NCBI GenBank assembly: GCA_002812745.2
Contig: NCSJ02000163.1
Location: 1 to 64,000, forward strand
DNA: 64,000 nt
Origin: Scytalidium lignicola
Taxonomy: Eukaryota > Ascomycota > Leotiomycetes
Reading direction: 5' to 3'
Shown here: one piece after another, positions 35,790 through 46,433 of the stretch
Layout of the letters: every line of letters begins with the position of its first letter
Numbering within the stretch: position 1 is the stretch's first letter
The notes under the pieces: generated by a model
The model's input: the letters and a program-made list of their open reading frames with translations, nothing else
Told to the model about the DNA's origin: nothing
Database searches by the model: none
Position numbers and translations under genes: made by a program

Positions 35790-37459
35790 AGTTCCTGCTT
35801 CTAACACATGAAAGGTTATAGTAATCCCTTTGAGAGTGAGCAGGCTTTTGTGCCAAGATTAACGATAGGAAAATGAATGGCAATTGAAAAGACTAAAATC
35901 GGAATTGATAGTTGAATTTTATTATCTACTTCGCAAATTTCCAAAGCCTTTCCACAAAAGAAGTATCGCATGATATTTTATCCATCTTGTATATCATACC
36001 ATTAAATTTTGGTATGAAGTCGGTCTCTTTGATAAATGAAGTTTCAGGAAATATTTTTTNGATCTAGGAATATGCTGGCCTCAAATGTCATTAGTAAGAC
36101 CAGGTAGTTTAAGGGAGGTGGGGGGAGAAAAGGTATCTGGTCTTTAAAAACAAAAACAATATCCAAATCTAAGTTTCTCAAAGCGCCCACTGTCATTAAT
36201 CTAGGAAGCTTTGTTTTTAGCATGCCGACTAGTATTGGATGCTTTAATATTCATCATGATGTATGCAAGGGCCTTCTGACTGAGATGTGACAGTACATGT
36301 GAATATCAGGTGGATGGATCTGATTGGAAGGAAACGTCAACAAGACTGATACTACCAGCATTAAGGAGGCCAGTAGTTGGCCCACGTGCAAGAGTTCTCC
36401 CGTTGCCTTACAACATAACTTATTTAACCTTTTAAACTTTCTGCCTTGATCAACTCTTCGGCCTAGCCTATCAGATCTAACTATCAGACCTTAACAAGAC
36501 CTCACCCACACCAGCCTATAAGCCTTGCCATTGCAACCCAGATTACTAGTGATGCACTCTGACTCGTTATATGGGGAAAGGAGGCACGCTTTCTGATACC
36601 TCTCTTGTTAAGCTTGTTGAGCGCAAATAGATGTATATACATGCGACAATAGCAACGTTCATCAGGTCCAACAGGCCCAGCAAAGTGGAACACACACTTG
36701 AGGTTGATCCGCGCAAACCTCTTACACTATTCAATATCGCAAATTGAGCCAACGTGGACTATTTGAATGGCCCTCAAGTTGCTCCTGTAATGATTTCCTA
36801 GCCAAGAGGCGTTAGGTGTTGCACGTCCGCCCTCGTGATGGGGTTCAACCTGGAGAATGAGGATGAAGACAATGCTTTGGGAGTATATCAAGATTAAAGA
36901 ACAATTAACTTTGGCCGACGATCTGTTGAGGCGGGCGATATACAGTATGAGCAAATACCAAGTGCGTGTTGCGTTGCTGGAGGGGAAATGTTTTAGCCCT
37001 ACACATTATTACCTCGCGATCCAGGTAGATCATCTTTATATTAGAAGTTCCCACCAACAGGCAAGTCACTTGAAAATGGACTCAGTTATCACCTAGCTAG
37101 ACGGATGTAGGCTTGGATCCATAGCCTGGACCCCAGTTAAAGAAATTGATGGCGTGTTGCCGTCATCCTTTTGGTTCTGTCCCGTCTAGTCCATGTTCAT
37201 GACCTCCATCTTTTCAATCAGCAGGTGTGCTGCGAAGGGTGATCCCAAGGTAGGCTCGAGACCATCTAGTGTCACATCTGCATATAAGGCTAGAATTGCC
37301 TCTAGGAAGTTTATCAAGTTCTTTTTTTCTCAAGTCAATGTGCCTCAAGCAATAGCTTGAAGCAATTGCTTTTATATTTATTTATTTTAAAATACCCTTG
37401 TTGAAATTCTAAGATATTTAGCCAAATATATGAAGATATATAAAGTGGCAACTGGGATA
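35790..37459. other. Gene-poor A/T-rich region
   Basis: No gene was recognised. It includes an N at 36060 next to a T run, a small hairpin TCAAGC/GCTTGA near 37347–37362 and the 12-bp palindrome AAGCAATTGCTT beside it. It leads into a decayed UDP-glucose dehydrogenase gene. Confidence 0.5.
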
Positions 37460-38072
37460 ATGAACAAAAAATCCACCACCATAGTCGATATCGACGAAAC
37501 CAGCGTCAAGATTTCAACTGCTCCTACTACACCAGTCTAATTTTAGCCCTATTCTGCAACCTTCACGATTACAAGATGAGCTTGAGAAGACTGTGAGAGA
37601 TAAAATACAGAAGGTGAAGGGATCTTTGGATGCTGTATTAGAGACACTAACTAGAGTGAAGAATATGCTGTGTTGGAGCTGGATATGTTGGTAATAACTC
37701 TTTGTTGGTTTTAATCCTGGACACTGCTGATTTGAACATCAGGGGGACCAACGGCCGCTATCATAGCTTACCAGAACCCCTCTTTAATTGTCACAGTAGT
37801 GGATCGAGACGTCAAACGGATCCAGCGATGGAACTCGAAGCATCTTCCAATTTATGAACCTGGGCTTACAGAGCTGCAAGAATGAGTCGACTACTAGCCA
37901 AACCATCACTGCCACAGGCGAAATTCTTGATTGGCCACGTATTACGTATCACCTTCAACAGCCAAAGTGGGTATTTGATGGACGGAATGTGGTTGATATT
38001 AAATTCATGAAAGGTCTTGGAGTAAGGGTTGAGGCGGTAGGAAAGGTCGGGTGGGGATTTAATGGACTTTGA
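37460..38072 (+). pseudogene. Decayed UDP-glucose 6-dehydrogenase gene (internal deletion and frameshifts)
   Basis: Pieces of a UDP-glucose dehydrogenase are recognisable in order but in different frames. The start (from 37460, MNKKSTTIVDIDETSV) stops after TAPTTPV; one base later the frame continues as SPILQPSRLQDELEKTVRDK. A second shift near 37665 loses about two bases before CVGAGYVG, the NAD-binding motif. A normal-looking intron (37691–37742) then joins to GPTAAIIAYQNPSL, VTVVDRDVKRIQRWNSK and PIYEPGLTEL, followed by a stop. From there the sequence jumps to the far C-terminus (LDWPRITY … QPKWVFDGRNVVD … GLGVRVEAVGK), so roughly 250–350 residues, including the catalytic cysteine domain, are missing. 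The intact enzyme oxidises UDP-glucose to UDP-glucuronate. This copy cannot be functional. Retention of an intron argues against retrocopy origin. Confidence 0.85.
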
Positions 38073-38687
38073 ACTGTGAAATAGGGAGTATAATACCATT
38101 TTTATATATATATATATATATTTTTTTTCTTGTGAGAAATTTATTTCTCTTTGTTCTGGATTTAAGGAGAGTTTGGGAAATTCGCTGTTTTTTTCATCAT
38201 TATATTGTATTGGATAGTTGATTGTTAGAATAGATCCCGGAGTGGAAGGAGGACAGTTTCCGTCACTGGCCGTTGCGTCTTGCCTTGTTGTTGATATTAA
38301 GGTTTGATTATTGATATTGTATGCATACATAAAGTGTTGGAGTGGAGGAATATTGATCTTCCTCTTTTGTTCAAAGTTCTGACTTAGAACTTCTGAGTTG
38401 ATGAAGCGATCATCAGTTGGTGGATACTATGACTTGGAGTGGATCGACATGTTTCCATGACAGGTCCGTCTTCTATCTTATCGTACTAACTTAATTGGAC
38501 ACTATCTAAATTCGAAAATGTTTTAAGCTATTATAAAATTGTTGTTAAGGTATATTCAAAAAATTTCATTTTTTAAATCTGAAAACAACAATATAGACAA
38601 GGCACTAGATTGTAGACTATACATATATATACCATCCAATTACCAGACCTATCCCTCTCCCCAAGTATTTGACTTCTCTCGACCTGA
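38073..38687. other. A/T-rich 3' flank with TA tract
   Basis: This spacer lies downstream of the relic dehydrogenase and 3' of the Yvc1 gene. It contains a TA dinucleotide tract followed by a T run (38103–38128). No gene was found. Confidence 0.5.
38103..38120. repeat. TA dinucleotide tract
   Basis: About nine TA units followed directly by a T homopolymer in an intergenic region. Confidence 0.9.
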
Positions 38688-40951
38688 TCACTTCTGTTTC
38701 TCGTTTGTCTTAGCAATATCTAAAATAATTTCCCTTAACTCCTTAACCTCTTTCCTCAACTTCAGACACTCAATCGTAGCCTGATCCTGCTCAACATTTG
38801 GCTTAACTTTCAAAACTGCCTTATCCCACCCCTCGCCTTGGAAATTGATATGTTCCTCCATCTGTTCCCACTCCTCAATTGTATCATCATCTTCCTCACC
38901 CCTGCCCCTATTACTTCTGACGGACCTAGCACTTCGAATCTCAAAAAAGGCCGCAACAAGCAAGAGAGGGGAGTATACGATCCCCATGACATAATCGTTC
39001 AACCGGTTATATTTCTCTTTCGGTAGCCACCATTCGAATGGGATGATTAGAAAGAAGATTTCAATCAAGTTTAATGGAGCTATGAAGACGTTTTCATCGG
39101 GTGCACGCACAAACTGAATGGTCTTTTGGCTGAAGAGAGCCATGTATTCGTCGACGGCATTGTCAGTAATGTCCTGTATCAAGAATTAGTATTGCGATCG
39201 ATAGGCTAGAGTTGATATCGAACGTACCTGATATGCTGAGTTGTAAAGAGCAATCAGAATATTTAGAAGGACAACCATGATCAAGAATGTAAAGATGTAA
39301 TAGAGGATAATGCCAAAGGGCGGAGCAAAGTTGTCGAAACCACTGAAATCTGGGGATTGCATAACCGTATTTGCCATAGCCTGCAGAATAAACTTGGTTG
39401 CCTGCAATTTGTTAGTCCCACGAAAATCGATTGAAATGTAACTGGGGGTTACTTACATCGGTATTAGAGTCTGCGAAATCCATGCCTACGAATGCTTGGA
39501 GGAAACCAATGACTATTGCAAGGAGGAGTGCAAAAAAGATCAATGACTCCTTCATCATAACCTTCAAGACTACGAGCATTGTGCCAAAGAATCGAACCGA
39601 ATCGAGGTATAAGAATAATCTCATCCAGAACATTGGGGCAGAAAAAGCTACATATATCAGTGTGGGATCTCTCTTAGAGAATACCGCGAACTTACCTAAG
39701 AAATTGTAACTCAGTTCATTGAGAACACCCCGCTTATGTTCATGTATAGGATGTGATAAAGCAACGAAGCGAATAACCAGACTTATCGTCAGAAGAGAGT
39801 ACAAAGTTAGGTTGAAGACATTCCAGAACCCAATATAGTTCCAGCCGACTTTCCAAAACTTAGCAGCTTCATCGCATATAAATCCGGCTGTAAAGATGTA
39901 CAGCAATCCTTCGATGACATCTAAATCACCATTTGGATTTACCGTGTTGACCGCAGCGGTATAAAAACCGAGGTAGATCAAGGAAAAGATGACTTGGGTT
40001 GCGTTTTGATACACGGGAGCACGCATTCGATCCGGATCAACGTGATGCCAATAGTAGATATCATCCCTTTTTTTATAATCGACAAAATTGGAAGGGTCTT
40101 CATCATCCTGAACCACCCATCCTCTCCACAAATAGTTCACGACCTTCTGATAGCCGGACGATCCCATGACCCGTAGAGCGTGCAGATCAACTGCGCGCTC
40201 AACGACATTTGCAGGGGTGGTTGGTTCATTATTAAACATGATAGAATACCTTTTTAAGAGCATCTCGTGCATAAGGTATCCCATATCTTCCTCGCTCTCG
40301 ATCCTAACTTGATTAGCCTAACGCTACATAATAGTTGTACTCTCGCCGATACTTACAGTCTTTTTGCGATAACTTCACACGCGACTGCGCGGAGATTATA
40401 TAGATCGGCATCCCATAACTCGGCCACGGACTGTTTCTTAAACCATCGTGTGTTGATGAGCAATGCAAACACCTACGCGTACCTAGTTCAGCGATCTGCA
40501 ACAGTGAATGGCATTCTGGAATCAAATTGCTTACCACACAAGCTCGATAATCAGCCCCGCCAGCTTCCTTTGCAGCTTGAATTACCTGGTTCGTGATGAT
40601 TCGACTATGCGGGCTCGTTATCTGCGATTCTTCCAACTCGCACGACACGCATTCTTGTACCAGGTACCGCAACCTAAGAGCCACTTTCGTGACCTCTCGC
40701 GCGGGAATTGCAGATGTCAATGACCCATCATGATATGATGGGAGCACTATGAAGATTAGCTTTCGCTAATCCGCTAATCTTGGGAGGGTTTTCTTGTATA
40801 AGAATTGGAACTTACAGCGCTGGTGCTGGTCTCTCCACCCGAGTTGATTCGCGCTGCAACAATGCGGTTAGGGTGTCGACGACAGGATAACAACTGTAAA
40901 GCATTTGACTTACCTTCCGTCGAACCCAAACAATCTGCTCCAATTCACCAT
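38688..40951 (-). CDS. YVC1: Vacuolar TRP-type cation channel (TRPY, Yvc1-like)
   Basis: Eight exons (40951–40914, 40853–40816, 40746–40535, 40472–40357, 40303–39696, 39647–39457, 39401–39228, 39173–38688) give 620 residues, close to yeast Yvc1 (675). The start ATG at 40951 (MVNWSRLFGFDG) is reached only through two 38-nt exons. The cytosolic N-terminal domain has ALRLRYLVQECVSCELEES. The six-helix membrane region begins near QVIFSLIYLGFY; the pore and S6 region reads AMANTVMQSPDFSGFDNF and PPFGIILYYIF … LLNILIALYNSAY. An acidic cluster (RGEEDDDTIEEWEQME) and a C-terminal coiled coil follow. Yvc1 releases Ca2+ from the vacuole and responds to Ca2+ and stretch. Intron 2 contains a hairpin over its branch-site-like sequence. 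SPF1 lies just upstream in the same direction. Confidence 0.92.
40752..40781 (-). repeat. Hairpin with two alternative stems inside YVC1 intron 2
   Basis: On the coding strand AAGATTAGC pairs perfectly with GCTAATCTT (outer 9-bp stem). A second GATTAGC between them can pair instead with GCTAATC, leaving a GAAA tetraloop. The 3' arm holds CTAAT, the best branch-site match in this 69-nt intron, about 14 nt before the acceptor. Confidence 0.85.
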
Positions 40952-41307
40952 CTTCAATTGATCATTTACATATGGATTTGCAACTGGAAGAAGCAGGAGA
41001 GATTGGAAAGCTGTTGCGGTGGTCAATTACTCGTAATCACAGCAAGCTTGGTCTGTGGCTTGGTTTGGCGGCACCGTGACGTCGCCATCGGGCAGGGTTA
41101 AAATCCCTGTTCAGCTGAATCCAGATCTCGGCTATCTGAGGTAGCACCAAACCTCTCCCCCTTCGAGATTGGTTGGAAATAGAAAAATGAATTACCGTGT
41201 GGTATTGTCAAAGGATCCAAGTAGACAGACACATCAATAATTCTCTAGCTATATTACAGTCTATCAAGGCTGTCCCTACATGCGATAATCTACGAGCCAC
41301 GCTCTAT
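40952..41307. promoter_or_regulatory. Spacer between SPF1 3' end and YVC1 start
   Basis: A 356-bp interval between two minus-strand genes. It must contain the YVC1 promoter and the SPF1 3' UTR. No other element was noted. Confidence 0.5.
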
Positions 41308-44300
41308 CTATGAACGACCAGCTTGCTTCGCCGCCAACTTCGCCTCGAGCTCCTCAATCTGCTTCCTGCTCTTTTCCTCCTCTAGCCGGATAATCTCCTG
41401 GAGCTCATCATCTTTCCTCTTCTGCTCTCTAGCCAACTGATCAGGTCGCCGCATAGCAATATCTTTCGGCTTGTAATCACTAAATAACGCTTTCAGGGTC
41501 TTCTCAATCACCCAGCAACCAAGATAATCGAATATCATGGTGAGGGTCATTGTGTACTTGAACTCTGCCGTGAAGGGGACCAGTTTCATTTGCTCGTTGA
41601 TCTCCGGGATAAATTCAGTTGAGCATGAGAATGCGATACCGGAAACAGCGATGATTCCCCAGAACATTCCTCTGTTTTCTGAACGGAATTGTTAGTTTGG
41701 TCTAAACACTCTCATAATAAGATACTAACCAGAAAGAGCCTCCCGGAATGGCCGGCCTTGGTAGTTGATTGCAAATGTAGAAATTTGCTGGATAAGCTGC
41801 AGCAGATAAACAGCGCTGTTCAAGAGAGAAGGAGAAAATTCGCCTTCTAGATCAACTTCCTGGTCCCGACTGTATGTAGTATTAGCATCATATTCACACA
41901 GGACAAATTCTGTACTTACGGAGAAATCTGATCACAGAAGCGGGCAATATAAATAAGTGTAAAGATATGAACAGCGAATTGACCGAGGATCGAACCGATG
42001 ATGTAAAAGTTGAAAATATTAGGTTGTGGACGTTCTTTTGACAAGGTTTCGACAGACTTGGCTCGAGAAATGGATAAGAAACAGACACTCATGAGCATGC
42101 CGCTGATGGTGACCTGGCCATCGCCAAATTTGATACCTTCGAGATACAACACACTCAGACTGTATGCACTAATGAGGCAGTTGAGCGCGAGAATTTTGTA
42201 CATTTGAATGGTGGCCACGAGCGTGCAGCGACCTTGTCGAATGATATTGGGAATTGCGATGACATTGCTAAGTTTACTGGTGAATGGGGCCGCGACGGAA
42301 GCGTCCCCAAGCTTTATGGTAGGTGGTTCATCATCATCAAGTTCTTGCTCCATCATACTCTGAGTGAACTTGTCGGCGAGACTAGCAGCTTTGGTTACGG
42401 CTTCTGCAGGTGCTGCCCTCCCATTTTTCCCATCAATAAGAGCTTGAGCAGCAGGGGAAGTGATGGTCTCAATCTTATCTGTCTTCATTGCATTTTCACT
42501 CTGAGCAACCATAGCGCCTTTCTTTTGTGCCTCACGTTCCATAGCCTTTTCGTAATGTGGGTTGCTTGGTCCAGGAGGGTACAAGTGAGCAATGAGAATA
42601 GGCACTGGCGGAGCTGGTTGATTGAATCGCGTAAGCATGGAAACTTGTTTTTCATAAAGCTCCTTCATCTTGTTATTCCTGAAATGTTCCGCAATCTTGT
42701 TGAGGTCATCTTGAGAACCATTGAGCAGAGCAACACCGATGTGAGCCTGCTTTAAAGCACCGACATCATTGGTTCCATCACCAGCCATGAGAGTATGATA
42801 TCCGAGGTCCTTCAATCCAGTTAAGATCTCCTCCTTCTGTTTCGGAGAAACACGAGCATAAACCCAGGTATAACGATACAGAGTAGATAGAGCAACTTGG
42901 CCCTTGAATTTTGCTAAAGCATAACCGGTGACACATAGATCATTTGAATCGATGATCTTTTGATCGATGGGTTTGGTAGGATCAACTGGGATACTAATGC
43001 TGTCATCCACGCTTCGCCAGACAAGTTTGTCACCCGAACTATCCTGTTCAGGGGTATCTAATATTAAGACATCTCTATCAACAATCTCAACCTCTCTTGC
43101 AACATGAACAGCGGTTAGTGGATTATCGCCAGTAATCATGACCACCCGATGACTACTCTCATTGAGCATTTGAACAGACTTCTTTGCATCTTCTTTAAGT
43201 GGGCAATGGAGAACCAAGAATCCGGCGAAGTGCAGTTGATCTTCAACCTTTTCTCGCTTGAGGTCGTTGATCTTACCAGACCCAAGTTCGCTATCAGTAG
43301 TAAGATGCTTGTAGGCCAACGCGAGGACACGAGATCCTTTCCGAGTGAAGTATTTGTAGGTCTCCTCATAATCAGCAGGAACCTTGACGAGCATCTTTTG
43401 AATGGTCTCCGGAGCCCCTTTGACACCAACGAAGGTACTCTTGATTTTCTTGCCTAATCCCGGGTTTACCACAGTAATGGTTGCGACAGAACTCTGGCGT
43501 TTGAGAGCTGAAGAGAACTGAAATCGACGTTTAATCTGAACAGAAGTTGCCATAGGGGACGCGCCCATGATCGAGGCTGCTCTCTTATTCGTCAATGTGT
43601 CATTTTTACCTAGAACCCATCCCAGGGAAGTCACAGTTGCCTTTTCCATAGGGTCTCCAACTATATCGCCTTCGTCCAATCTAACAAGAGCGTGAGCAGT
43701 GGCCAGAACCAGCGTAGTCTCTAAGCCAGCCTCCAAAACAGGACTCATATGGCTATGTGCTCCATCTTTCTCGCGCGGAGTATCAGTACCAGAACGATCT
43801 AATCCAAGGCCTGCGATTCCCTCCACGACCAAATCTTCTCCTGTAAGAGTTCCTGTTTTATCAAAGCAGGCAACATCAACACGGCCAGCAAACGGGATCC
43901 GGAACGGCTCAGTGCAATAAATAGCATAGCGACTAAGAGCAGCCAGACTAGTATTAACAGCTAAACTCAGTTCCATAGGAAGTTCTGGGGGCACCACACT
44001 CGTAACGATTAATACGCAATCAAGAAGTAGCTTGGACCGTTTTCTATCTTTTCTTACACCTTCATCCCAAACATACCAAGAGGCTGCAAGTGCAAAGATC
44101 AAGAGGAAGAGAATGAAGAGAAGAGCTTCGGCATTGTTGGCAGAGACACGTTCTGTAGAGTATATCATTGTTCGAACCAAGCTTCCTTGGGAAGTCTCGA
44201 AGCCGGTCTTAACAACAATTGCCATCGCGCCATTGTCTGGAGGCTTTGCGACACCAGATAGAATTTGTGGCCGCTCCTCTTCGCTATTTCCATGAGTTAC

Positions 44301-45454
44301 TTGAAGGACTTTAGTTCCACCAAAGAGAAAGACAGTTTTATCAAGACCCTCGGGCTCGAGGATTGCATCAGAAGGCCTCAACTGGATGGAATCTTTCAAC
44401 AAGGGCGTACTTTCTCCAGATAGCATGGCCTCATTGACAATGACGCTACCCTCAACAAGGATCATATCGCAAGCAACACCACTGTCCTCCTTCGTCCGGC
44501 CTACCGAAACTAGATCACCAGGAAGAAGTTTATCACTTTGAGTTTCTATCCATTTATTCAACCTGAATACCCAGATATCATAAGGTTTGATACTCATAGA
44601 GCGAAATTCATTTAGAGTTCTCTGGCGCTGCCACACGACAGTGCTCTCGAACACAACCAACATGAACAATGTAAAGAGCGAATAGTACCAATACTCGTCC
44701 AACATCCACAATCCAACGCAAAAAACCTGGAATACGAAGAAGGGTGCCACTGCATGTTCCTTAAACAATTCGGTGAATGTTGGGACTGGGATATCAAAGG
44801 TATTGTCGCCATAATGTTGATGTATCCTGGACAGCTCGGACTCAGTAGTAATGCCTCTTGACTTTTGGAAATATCCGATAACTGGTTTTGGATCAGAATC
44901 AATCACGTAAGTCAAAGGTGAGAAGCTCTTCTTTTCCGGATTGTAGAGGAATCGTCGCTTCTGAAAGAGGAAGGAGACGTTGTTTTTGCCACCAGCCTAG
45001 ATTAAAAAAATGTTAAGAATTGTATAACGTTCAAGAATGAGGAGACATACATTATCCCTTTCAATCTTGCAAATTTCTGCAAGACCAGCGTTTGCGACAG
45101 GGAGAACCTTAATCAGCTTGGCATCCTGCACATCCTTGGCCTTGGTGGTCGTGAAGAGGGCTCGTAGGTTAACGCTCCAGTGTGTGCTGAGCCAGAAGAG
45201 GCTCTGCACGGTAAGAATCGTTCCACACCAAACGAATGTCCATTCCTGCCCGCCAATATGCTTGTCGTAGAGGTCTTGGGAAAGATAATATCGGAAGAAA
45301 ATTGGCCAGATGATAGCGAAGGGCCACACGTATGTGTGGATGTACAGTGGCACTACCGAATGTTAGATTCCATCACTTCAGCAAGAATGGGATCCTCACG
45401 AGGATTATGCAATGTAGAAGAAGCGATTAAATGATTATCCACAAGAGGCGCCAT
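41308..45454 (-). CDS. SPF1: P5A-type ATPase of the endoplasmic reticulum (Spf1)
   Basis: Five exons (45454–45400, 45352–45051, 44996–41920, 41869–41730, 41678–41308) encode 1314 residues (yeast Spf1 is 1215). The first exon gives MAPLVDNHLIASSTLHN. P5A signatures are PPELPMELSLAVNTSL in the M4 segment, the phosphorylation motif CFDKTGTLTGEDL (Asp near residue 498), MITGDNPLTA and GDGTNDVGALKQAHIGVALL. N- and C-terminal membrane segments flank the cytosolic domains, and the C-terminus is a charged helix (RRPDQLAREQKRKDDELQEI). P5A-ATPases remove mis-inserted transmembrane helices from the ER membrane; loss also disturbs Mn2+ and Ca2+ balance, ergosterol and protein quality control. YVC1 follows 356 bp downstream on the same strand. 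Confidence 0.96.
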
Positions 45455-46433
45455 TGCGCAACCAGAATGGGAGAAAGAAGGCAACTCTTTGTCGTTAATG
45501 GGGTTTGTTAAGAATATGTGGCTCGAAGGTGTGAATTATTCCCTATCGTGGCGACACGCGCACGGACCAGCTTTGTATCTTCCGCAGTTTCTCCTGAAAA
45601 CCCACTTTGCTATCCTCTTAGATTCAGAATTTGAAATATATGGTCTTGATCTTTAAACATGGCGATATCCGTTAAGGTTTCACAGCTGCTATGTGTACGT
45701 CTTGCTATTAGCTCTCTTCATTCTGGGGCGCCTCTAGATGGCCAAGCACCAAATAACGTTTTCTACGTCTAATGAGAACTCTATAAATTATACAAATATA
45801 TTACCATCTGTCTATTTAGTATTTGACCTAAAGGTTTCCTAATTGTACCACGAGATTGGCCTATGGGGTTTCTACTCATAAATCACATAATTGCATAGCA
45901 ATCCCATGCAGTATTTGTGAATGTTACGGCCTCTAGTGGCTCCGAACACCGCAAACCCAAATGGTGGAGAGGGTTATTTATATATCCGACCTACCAGAAG
46001 CAGAAGCAGGCTTACAATGTGCTTGAAAAAATCTGAAGGTACAGTAGCTGTCCTTGGAGGACTTGGCGTGGTATGTTATTGGAACCGTATTCTCGATATG
46101 TTGGTGTCGATGACGTCGTGAGACCAAGTTACCGTGAAACATGCAGAATGCTAGCCTCTTAAGACCACTATTTACAAGAACACTTGTCCCACTTGTCGGG
46201 TTGGTTGCCAATTGCTGGATGATTGTGATTTTGTCAACCCTGAATTCAATAATCCAGGAATCGTTCGTCAATTGCTTCGTACCAACTGGAGAATGTTTCA
46301 CACAAAGGACAAGATCGATGGGGAGCCGGGTAAGACGCAAGGTATATTTAAAGAATCATGGAAAGCAAATCTTATCAATAAGAAGTAACTATAACCCTAG
46401 TAGTGTAAATATATTAGTTCTAATATAAACTAG
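45455..46433. promoter_or_regulatory. Divergent intergenic region between SPF1 and phospholipase D
   Basis: This interval should contain the SPF1 promoter and the unidentified first coding exon and promoter of phospholipase D. It also holds a Cys-rich coding-like fragment at about 46115–46390, described separately. Confidence 0.5.
46115..46390 (+). pseudogene. Possible relic of a RING-like zinc-finger gene
   Basis: From about 46168 a 70-residue open frame reads KNTCPTCRVGCQLLDDCDFV, then NPEFNNPGIVRQLLRTNWRM, up to a TAA ending at 46388. KNTCPTCR is the usual C-terminal half of a RING finger. Just upstream, across a frame change and an in-frame TAG, KLP and KHAEC fit the preceding PC-H-C part of such a finger. 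No start codon or full finger can be built without correcting these breaks. It could be a decayed gene, or coincidence in the upstream region of phospholipase D. I see the motif; the family assignment is inference. Confidence 0.3.

Noticed and set aside
46141..46428. A 95-residue frame as the first exon of phospholipase D
   Set aside because: It is out of phase with the following exon, lacks a usable donor in the right phase, and shows no similarity to PLD N-termini.
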